A DNA stretch of 64,000 nucleotides from Symsagittifera roscoffensis (lineage: Eukaryota > Xenacoelomorpha > Acoela > Convolutidae): contig NC_087064.1 of the NCBI RefSeq assembly GCF_963678635.1, forward strand, positions 27,694,189 to 27,758,188. Reading direction: 5' to 3'. Under the pieces are notes generated by a model. That model searched no databases. It was not told the DNA's origin and saw nothing but the letters and a program-made list of their open reading frames with translations. The position numbers and the translations under genes are program-made. Positions 36,401 to 45,400 of this stretch are shown here, in pieces (position 1 is the first letter of the stretch; every line of letters begins with the position of its first letter).

Positions 36401-39400
36401 TTCAATTAGCGTTTTTTTAAGCAATATAAACGTAAGTTAAGGCGGGTCAAATACTTCAAAACATTGCTTAAAATGCCATTATTACCCTAATGGCCATTCT
36501 AGTTTTTGCTGTGCACGAAAAATGAAACATGTTGATGTGAACAAGAAAGCAGAAAGGACTTCGAAGTTTAAAAAACATGCCTTCCCCACCTAAAAAATCT
36601 CGCACATGATAAAGCATCAATAGCGCCTGCGCCTGTTAGAAAGTTTCTGCCATCTTAAACTTCTGCCAAAAAACTCCCATCAAATTTTTTTGAATTGTTG
36701 TTATAAATTTTATATCTCCAAAAAATCTTATGTCTCCAAAAAATTTTATGTCTCCAGAGTGATTTTCATCTCCAGGCTGATATCAGTTTTCTAATACTTA
36801 CTGAAAAATCTTGAAATAAACGTATAGAGCAAAACTTAACAAGGATAGCCAGTTACTGTGTAAGAAGCACAAGATGTTCCTACCATAGTCTTATAAAAAT
36901 AACAACAAATTTTTCAAATTATTGTCGCTTTTTTTTTTCTACGTGGTGTGATGAAATGAACTGAGCAAAAAACTGAGGATTAGATCTATTCGACAGCCTA
37001 CTCGAACTTAAAAATGAAAATCAATTTTCGTTAAAAAATTAGTAGAAGAACGAAAAAAATTCGAGAGTTTTTGCAGTTTTTTGAATTTTGAAAAATTTGA
37101 TTCCAAAAAATCGCTAAAATACTCAGCGTAAACTAACGATACTCATGTGAAATTAAGTTTTTACATTTAAAATTAATCTAAAGTAAGCTTTTAAGCAATT
37201 AAAGTAAGACTGCGTGATCGCTTTATTCGCAAGAAATAAGAGGAAAAATCAAAAATTTCATACCGGTTTTTCTCGACCCTGGGAAAACTTTTTTGTAATT
37301 TTTGAAAATGGTTTCTATCTGGTTCGCTACTGTAAGGGCTTTACTTTGATATATCACTCAACCCAGTCCGATCATTATTTGTAGTACCTGATTTTGCGTG
37401 GAAAACAAAAAAAAACTAAAACTGACCCAAATACAAAGTTCCTCCCCATTTTAATGGTCGGAACAACAATTTATATAGCCCTTACGCATCAGAATATGAA
37501 TATAAAAACAGAGCTGAAATTGTTTCTCCCAATTTTTGATTTTGATTCGAACTTTTATTTTGAGTTTTTGATTCAAGTTTTTTAATTTGAAAAGAATGCT
37601 GTGAATTTTTACAATAGGTTTCTGATGTAAACTTTTTTTGTTCGTACCTTCAGTATCCGTACTCAGTATCCGTACACTCAGTATCCGTAGACACAGTATC
37701 CGTACTCAATATCCGTACACTCAATATCCGTACTACATTCATTATCCGTACTTTTAAGTGTTGCAGCAAATTTGTTTACTCCCCCACACTCACTATCCGT
37801 TTTAGTACAACTGATATGAGTCAAAACCGGGTTGATATATCTTCACTCAGTTCAATGCGTTAATTGAAACTGTAATTAACCCAAAACTGACAAATTAGCG
37901 AATTTCAAACACTACTACTGTTCGGAAAATTTGTCACATAGTTATATTTTTCTTTCAAACTTTGAACTCGGTTTGCCAATTTTTTTTGTGTGTGACATTG
38001 AAATTTGAAATAAAAACAACACACTGGGCGCATATGTTCCTGCCTATTTATGCAAAAGTCAGATTAAAAACTGATCAATTATAGCAACTTAGAAAAAAGC
38101 AATCGTACATTTATTTCAGACGATAATTTCAATCGATTCGAACCTCAACTGTTTTTGAAGGTGTTCATAATGGTATTCAAATTTCGGTAAAGCTAACAGT
38201 TTCACTTTTCAATTTAGCGAACTTCCATTAATTTTGTTTTACATGAACGCCCTTGTGGTTTAACATGTATTTTAAGTTGGATAACGGGGCAAACTTAATA
38301 ACTGCTTTCTAAAATATCGAAGTAGCAATCGCCCGGGTGGACCTCTGCAGCAGGAAAATGCAAGTCATACAATTGCACAAACGGAGCTAATGAAAAAACG
38401 CTAGTGATACAATTTCATACTTTTGTATGACTAGCTTTTTGTATGACTATCTCTTTTTCTCAGATTGCGTTTTATTCTACATCAACAAAAACAATATCGA
38501 CTAAAACTGAGGATATCCAAAACTAATGCCCTAAACATAATGGTATCAAAACTGATTTTGGATGCAAAATAGAGAAATTGTAGAAATTATGCTATGAAAA
38601 TTGATTTTCAAGGTAAAAAATTTGAGAAAAACTATTTTATATCATTCAAAAGGTATTGTTGTTTGTCCTCAAAACATGTTTCGTACAAATTTATCAACAG
38701 ATTTGTTTTCAAATGTTTCTTTAGTTGATAAACCATCCCACAAAATCTGTTCAACTTAATTTTATTCTCGCTTTCATGTCTCTCTTTGCCTAATTTTAAT
38801 CAATATAAATGAAGAGATATCTAAAACCACTTAGCCGCTCGATAATTTCTTTTTCAGTTTTTTTTTGAATTTTTAATGATTTTATTTTTTGAAAAGAACA
38901 TAATTTTTTTGCCTGTGTTTAAAATTAATTGATTCTCAACTAATCAAGTTGTGACACCATTCAGAGCTTTTCAATGATTTTGCGCTTTTGTTTTTTCTCT
39001 ACTATAGCGTGTACTGCAGTTTTATCAGCGTACAAAACTAATTTTGACTGGTCATTGTTACAGTCAAAATCATTGATGAAGAGAATGAATAACAGAGAAC
39101 TTAACCAACTGTGTGGTAGTTTTATTTCGATTTACAAAAGCGTAGTGAGCTTTATTTAACAAATAAGATTTATAATTTTATACACTGGTCCTGGTAACCC
39201 ATTAGAGTGACATTTTTTCAACAGAAAAACTATGGTTTACAGTATCAAAAGCTTTGAGCAAGTCGAATAATGTGCATTGTGATTCATTTGAAAGAATATC
39301 CCCTGGTAACGAATTACTTCAATCAACGAAACTATTGCATCAATTGTTTCAAATTTGCTGTTTTGTTATAGGAATTTGATGTTTTGTCAGACGTTTTGTT

Positions 39401-42400
39401 TAAGCCTGTTGCATGAAGCTCTCTCTACCATTTTTCTTAATACCGGCGGTAAGGATGTTGGTCGATGGTTTGTTTGATAGTTTTTTTGTCATCTTTATAG
39501 ATGGGCATTACTTTTGCTGTTTTACGCAATCTGTGAAAATGTGCGTATCAAATACTTTTTAGATTAACTTGGTTAGGTCTAAAAAAATTGGTAAGCTTCT
39601 TTTTAGAAAGATGTTGGTCAAATCTTGGTTAGAAATTATAAGAGTTCGTTTTTTGCTGATTGACTGATCTTTTTCACAAAATTAGCTTCATGTTTATGCT
39701 TTTCTCGAGCTTTTGTTGAAATGACCTGACACAATTTCGTCTATGTAAAGCCTGCTTGGCACCTGCATTTTTTGTTTGATTCGTTATCCAGTGTTCAATT
39801 TTTTGTTTTACTGGCAAGAACTTTATCAAGTTAGCATGCAGTGCCTCAATAAGTTTCAGAAAACTTTGTCTTTTTTGTCATCGGCAATTCCATTTTCCAA
39901 ATATTTCAAACCAATTTTACAACTTGTACCATATTATTATACTTATATTAAATAAAATCACTCGCCAATCTACAGTTTCCCCAGTATAGCATTGCTCCTT
40001 ATAGTGATTGTTGTTTTGCATATCTTGTTTGATTTGAGAAAAACACATCGGGGCAGGTCTTTTTTGCTGTTTCTCTTGTTGCTTTTAAGATGCTCCTTAG
40101 TTCCACGCTGTTTGCGGTGATTCAAATATTCACTTTTTATAGCAAACTAAGAAAAACTAAGAACTAAAAACGTGTTCACTAGGACAGAACCCTTTATATT
40201 TAGGATTGAACCACGTCTCATATCTCTATCGCAAAAGCAAATCTAATTGTGAAAGGAATCGTAAAAGTTTATTTTGAGGAAAACAAACAATTGGATTATA
40301 AAGTCGAGACATCACATTTCCGTCAAATAAAAATACTTGATGAATCACAAGCCTGCGGAATTATTGTTCCGACTTTCGATACGAAAGTAACGGAATATTT
40401 GTGCTCGGGGTGGGTTTTTTTTTTCTTCAGACAAATTTCGACTTTTTAACTAGCCATTTTTGACGGAATTTTTTTATATCATTCAAAAGGTATTGTTGCC
40501 CTGAGCTCAAATTTGAAAAAATATTTCACCTGTGATCATTTTTCGTAAAGTTATGGGGGTTTAAAGATTGCCATTTTGGCCAATTTGGGACAATTAACGC
40601 GCGATATATTTCGCGCTATTAACGCGTAAGCGGAGAGTTAATCCGTCCTAAAATTGTTCCAAATTGGTTGAAAGAAGCTTATTTGCCATAATAGATTTGT
40701 TACAAGGAGCTAAATTTATCTTTTCGTACTTTAAATGGCGTGTGGGGGGGGGATGATTTTCATAAAAAATTTCAAATTAAAAAAAAAAAATTTATTTTTT
40801 TTACATAAAATTTTTTTAATGTTATTACTGCTCCATAAAACTTTAAAAGGCAGTCGGAACATTCAGGGCCTCGCCCTGATACGAGCAATCTTGTTTTCTT
40901 TTAGGTTCTACTTTGGCAGGAAGACAAAAAGAGACACAGTTCAACCACCACCGGAGAAATCACAGGCTCGCGGAATAGATCCTCTTTAAAAAGTAAACTT
41001 AAAAACTTATGACAAGTTTGACTTGAGAACAAGGATTAAACAAGATTCTTTTATTTTCATTTCATCAGAAAAACCGTTTTACATATCGTTTCAGTGTCCA
41101 TTTCAATGGCTTGAGTCTTTTCAAAAAATAATTCTTTTACAGAAAGCAAAAAACGAAAACAATCCGCACGCATTCGATTATTTGAGTTCAGTAACAAATT
41201 TTAGTTGTTTAACTTTGGCAATGACGTCTTCTGCTCTAACGAGAAACAGCTCGCCTCGGAACTTCAATTTTCATTTCGTATTCATTGGTTAGCCTTTCAA
41301 AAAAGAAAGTAGCTTTTTGATTTATTGGGTTTATAAATTCCAATTTTGAAGTTGCCGCCGGCTGTGATACACCGTATCCTTATCAGCCGACGAACATGCA
41401 AATCACATCGGTTCAAATCTTCTCTTCATATTTACCAGGTAAACTATGGCACACCCTTATCATGTTGAAATTTAATTGAGCCAAATATTTTTTTTAAAAG
41501 AAAAAGAGCAATGTTTTTTTTTGTGTGTTTTCACCCACTCTACGAACATCGAACGGCGGATTTCGTGTAATGAGCGAAACTTGGTCTTTCGTGTAACACT
41601 TTTGGTCTCCCAGTCTTTCATTGATGTCAAGTTGATTTTCTTCCAAGTGTTTCACCCTCGTTTTCATTGATTTAGTTTCCATTTTAAGTTTAGAAACTTC
41701 CTCCATTAATTTGCTCACCTCTTCATTGTTGTTTTTTTTTTTTAAATTGATATCATGCGTTACTGCCTCATGTTGCAGAAGACTCCACTTAATTAATTTC
41801 GATTGAGTCGAACCAAAGCCAGCATCCATGACAATAATTTTAAAGAAGAAAAGTTAACTTAAGAGTAACTTGGGATGAAACCTGATAAATAAATTGCTCA
41901 AGTATATCAAATCTAAGGATCCAAGGATATATTTAATTGAAAATGTATTTATACTGGAATCAGGACAATTTGTTGTTCTAGAATATCTTCTATTTCATTG
42001 ATATCGTTTTTAAAACGATAGAATTTTGATGCCTAAATGTTTTTTTAAACGGCAGAAATATGCATTTGAAATGATTCTCTTCTTTTCTTGCAACCTGAAA
42101 TGAGTGTTTTTAAAGTGAAACAATAGGAGTTTCAAAAGCAAAATCTAAAAATCTAAAAATCTAAAATCTAAAAACGTTTTTTTTATTTCTTTCCTGGAAA
42201 AATGATTCTTCAATATTGTTTTTGTTTATTTTTGTACATTTAGAGTTTTTGTTGTTGCGTATTACATCGTGGAATTTGTTTGATGTCATGCGGGGAATTT
42301 TGGCGAAATTAAGTTTGGGCCTGAGATTGACAAAACCGACGTGTTGTTCAAAGTGTGGGTAAGTGCGCTCTAATTTTGGTCGATTTGATAAAAAGGTTCT

Positions 42401-45400
42401 TTTAAAACGAACAAAATAATGTTCGGCTGTGTTTTACGCAAGCTTGTTCACTTCTGTTTGATTTTTTGACTTTATCTCGATATTGATCTCAACTACTTTT
42501 TGGCTTCCCGCAACCAATTTCAAGCGTTATAATTCGATTATTTTAAGATTTTATTTCCAGTTTTACCAAAATTGAGATAAAAATCAATCCTAATCAATTA
42601 ATAATCAATTGAAATTTCATTTTTTGAAGTCAAAGTTTAATCATTTATAAAACATTTTAATCGATTACAATCGGTTACTAATTTATCTAATTTTCGATAA
42701 AATTATAATCGAATATAATTTTCTAAAAGCTTACATTTACACAAATTTCTATTTTGTTTGTTTTGCACAAATAATCCATTATGATTGATTATAATCAGTA
42801 CAATCTTTTTTGTTTGACGATTTTGTTTTCATGCAAGCATTTGAATTGCTTAAATTTTATGCTTTCGTAGACGTTGGCTCATGTAAAAAATGAGAAAAAT
42901 AATTTTAAACTTTTCAAATCAAATCAAAATGACATTTTTCTGTTATTTCATTTTTTTAATACATTTGTTTCATGATGCATATTTTAAATTTTTTTAACCA
43001 TAAGGTTTTAATTTTATGATGTGATTGAACATTTTTTTTTTCACTTACCACGGGAACCTTTCAGCTAATGTCAAAGGATCATCATGAAACTTTAGTTTTG
43101 TGACAAAAATTCGTGTTAAGATAAACCTAAGTGTGACAGAACATCTCACTTTGAGAGATGTTGTTACTGACAGAACAACAACAACTTATAAGATAAAGTT
43201 GAAAAATACCTTCAGGGTGACAGATTTAGGTTGAAAAAATGTTATAATTGATTATATTCAATTATAATCGATTATATGAGATAACAATCCCTTGGAAAAA
43301 ATCACAATTATAATCGATTATGAATCCTTTGGACTTCTATTTTTGATAATTATACTCAACTATAATATTCGAGAAACCAACAAAATAATCCATTATAATC
43401 GCTTACTTAAGCCTGAATTTGGATGCGGGTTTGTTTTGTTTGTTTTCTACTTTCTTTTCACTTTGCATTTGACTATTTACTGGTCAAAAGAGCGACTAAG
43501 AAAATCAATGGCAAAAACTTATTCGTTTTCAAAAACAAATAAGGTTAGCAATTATTGTGCAGTAGCACAGAATGTTCAGACTATAATTGTTAAATAGTTT
43601 CTGTTTTTTTTTTCAGACTAAAAAGAAAATTTTGAAAATTGATTTTCTCGATACTAGGACAAGTTTTTGAAAAATCTAATTTCATTTAAATCACGCCTAG
43701 AAGGTTTCATTATGATATATAACTCAACACATTCCAATGATTATGTGTGGTACCTCAATTATTGTGGAAAACAAAAAGATTTTAAAATGTAAAAACAAAA
43801 TAAACTGATCTGAATACAAAGCTTTCTCCGTATTTAAAAGGTCGGAACACTAATAAATCCTTTGGACTGAAACTAAATCAGTTTTTCATAGCATCAATTT
43901 CTGTGGCTAGAAACTCTCGAAGTTTAAAGATATCCCTATTATTCTAAACTTCGAGAATTTGATAGAACATTTTTGCTTGGGCTGAATTTTTTCTACAGTA
44001 AAAAATTTGACTTTTCAATTAGCAGCTTTTGACGGATAGTTTTTGTAGATTTGAACATTTTTTTCGGAAGCTTGTTTTTTTTTCGGAAGCTTGTGCTCTA
44101 TTATTGTAGAAATGAGGTTAGAACTACTTTGACTACTATAAATCAAAATGGTTGGTTAATGGATTAATGCGCAAAGTACTTCCTTCTGAATAAATCTAAT
44201 CAGCCAATTATATCAATCCAAATTGAATTGAGGAAACAAAACTTCTCAGACAAAGAAGTAATCAGATACAGAAATTATTTGATTTTCTACTATACATAGC
44301 GCGTGGGGTGATAATATAAGAAATAAAATTTTCACTTTCTTCAATAATTTAAACCGAGTTTTTCCTTTAAAATGATTTTAATTACAATAGTTGGATTTAT
44401 ATTTTGGTATTCTTTTTCCTGTTTTTTTTAAGGTAAAACAAACTTTCAATCATATTGATCTCTTTTTTTTAACGTAAGTGTTTATATTGTTTGTTGCATC
44501 TTACTTTGTTTGATCAACTGTGGCTTTTTATCGAGATTTAAAAGGTCGCGCCGGTAATCCATTCCTACGACCCTAGACTTAGACTTACACATTTATAAGT
44601 TTATGCGCAGACTTATACCACTTTCCACATTTTGGTTTTTTTGTCTAGACTTCTGCAAAACAGTTCGCATTTTTTGCGATTAAAATCTGGTCGTGACTGT
44701 TTAATTGGGGTCTCAAATTGACAATGCCGTGAACTTCAATAACATTGGCCAGTAAAAGTTCAACAGTTTTTTTTCGATTCGAAACAACAAAGCTATTTTC
44801 AAATGAGTATCAAACATTTTCAGCTGTGTTCGAGGCAAAGTAGTTCACTTTTTTGTTTGAATTTTGAGTTTTATTATACCTTTACAATGATCTCAACTAA
44901 TTTTTGGCCATATTGTATAGGTGATCTATAATCTTGTTTTATTTTTGATTTATTATGATTCAAAAAAAGTAACTATGGAAAGTACTGGCAACTGCTTTTG
45001 AATTGAAAAATTCAATGTTTCATAGCATCACTTTTTATGGCTAAAAAAAATAAAATAAATTTTATTGTTGCGATAAAATTTTTTAAAGAGCAAGACCAAA
45101 TGTTTATGCCGTGGTAGTTTTTTTCTCGTAATTTTTCGATTTTTTAATCAGCATTTATCGACAAAAATTATCAAACAGTTTAACAAAATTATTGTTGAGG
45201 CCTCAAAAATCAAAAAAACATTCATTTGTGGGATGATTAACGCGCAATTTATTCCGTTTTAATAAAGAGTAATCAGCTATTTCTATCAATCCACATTGAA
45301 TTAAGGTAAAAAACTACGGTAGAATTAAGGTTTTAAACATAGCACGTGCTGCGATAAATTTGAGATTTTTTTTTAAATTTTGTATTATATTTTAAGGAAC

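Noticed and set aside
40249-40989. Plus-strand frames at 40,249-40,449 and 40,735-40,989
   Set aside because: They overlap an inverted MITE family 1 copy and read through its low-complexity runs.
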